From Candidatus Gastranaerophilales bacterium (GTDB taxonomy: Bacteria; Cyanobacteriota; Vampirovibrionia; Gastranaerophilales; Gastranaerophilaceae), in the NCBI GenBank assembly GCA_944323395.1, contig CALUSI010000008.1, forward strand, positions 34,098-98,097: a DNA stretch of 64,000 nucleotides, given 5' to 3'. This document shows positions 63,964-64,000 of the stretch, one piece after another. The translations under genes and the position numbers were made by a program. Position 1 is the first letter of the stretch. Every line of letters begins with the position of its first letter. Below the pieces are notes generated by a model, which ran no database searches, was not told where the DNA came from, and saw nothing but the letters and a program-made list of their open reading frames with translations.

Positions 63964-64000
63964 AAGAAAATTTCTATAAATAACAGGTGCCATTTTCTTT
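63924..64000 (+). mobile_element. Possible left end of an IS3-type insertion sequence
   Basis: Sequence from 63924 begins TGATCTGTACCCATTAAATA, resembling IS3-family terminal repeats that start with TG and contain CTGTACCC. It abuts the exact point where the direct repeat loses homology. Only 77 bases are visible, no transposase; the window ends inside it. Confidence 0.4.

Noticed and set aside
1..64000. CRISPR arrays, prophage, rRNA operons, toxin-antitoxin pairs.
   Set aside because: I saw no regularly spaced short repeats, no phage structural or integrase genes, no rRNA, and no convincing toxin-antitoxin pair. Small exported proteins at 61-62 kb look accessory but do not form a recognisable pair.

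Overview
This is an AT-rich bacterial window with no plasmid or phage block and a mixture of housekeeping operons and lineage-specific genes. The best taxonomic marker is the RNA polymerase operon: beta-prime is split into rpoC1 and rpoC2, as in Cyanobacteria and their non-photosynthetic relatives (Vampirovibrionia / Melainabacteria). There are no photosynthesis genes. There is pyruvate:ferredoxin oxidoreductase, a TonB-dependent outer-membrane receptor (so a Gram-negative envelope), and flagellar FlhB next to a FliA-like sigma factor. I infer a Melainabacteria member, probably Gastranaerophilales-like (gut type). The class is fairly well supported; the order is a guess.

Layout. 1-5.75 kb (minus): pyruvate:ferredoxin oxidoreductase cut by the window edge, then trpBA preceded by a short, previously unlisted leader ORF. 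6-11 kb: unknown small proteins, an alpha/beta hydrolase, a radical SAM protein, tpiA and a possible outer-membrane protein. 11-17.5 kb (mostly plus): pyrF-ald, a SPASM-type radical SAM gene, maf, apt, flhB and a flagellar-type sigma factor. 17.5-22.5 kb: a long TPR protein and a cluster of unknown helical membrane proteins. 22.5-28.4 kb: ychF convergent with a vitamin B12 uptake operon (receptor, permease, ATPase, binding protein) led by a cobalamin riboswitch. 28.4-31.4 kb: a structured 5-prime leader and three unknown genes, the first starting at TTG. 32-41.7 kb: an eleven-gene complex I operon (nuoABCDHIJKLMN) without nuoEFG. 42-49 kb: ispG, a phosphodiesterase, a 967-residue duplicated membrane protein, tRNA-Thr and an orphan histidine kinase. 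49.5-58.6 kb: rpoB-rpoC1-rpoC2. 58.6-64 kb: panD, an rRNA pseudouridine synthase, a PAP2 phosphatase, then an accessory end with small secreted or membrane proteins, a 66-bp repeat in three copies, and a partial tandem gene duplication that seems to be broken by an insertion sequence at the window edge.

How it fits together. Pyruvate oxidation by PFOR yields reduced ferredoxin or flavodoxin, and a complex I without its NADH-oxidising module could take electrons from such a carrier and pump protons. B12 is apparently imported, not made here, under riboswitch control. The most novel material is (a) the family of membrane/coiled-coil proteins with internal duplications and a recurrent short N-terminal I-x-F-x-G-like motif, (b) the structured leader whose terminator hairpin holds the ribosome binding site of a TTG-started gene with a CPHG...CPIC motif, (c) the 66-bp inverted-repeat-bounded element that sits just downstream of three genes in sense orientation, and (d) the leader ORF upstream of trpBA.
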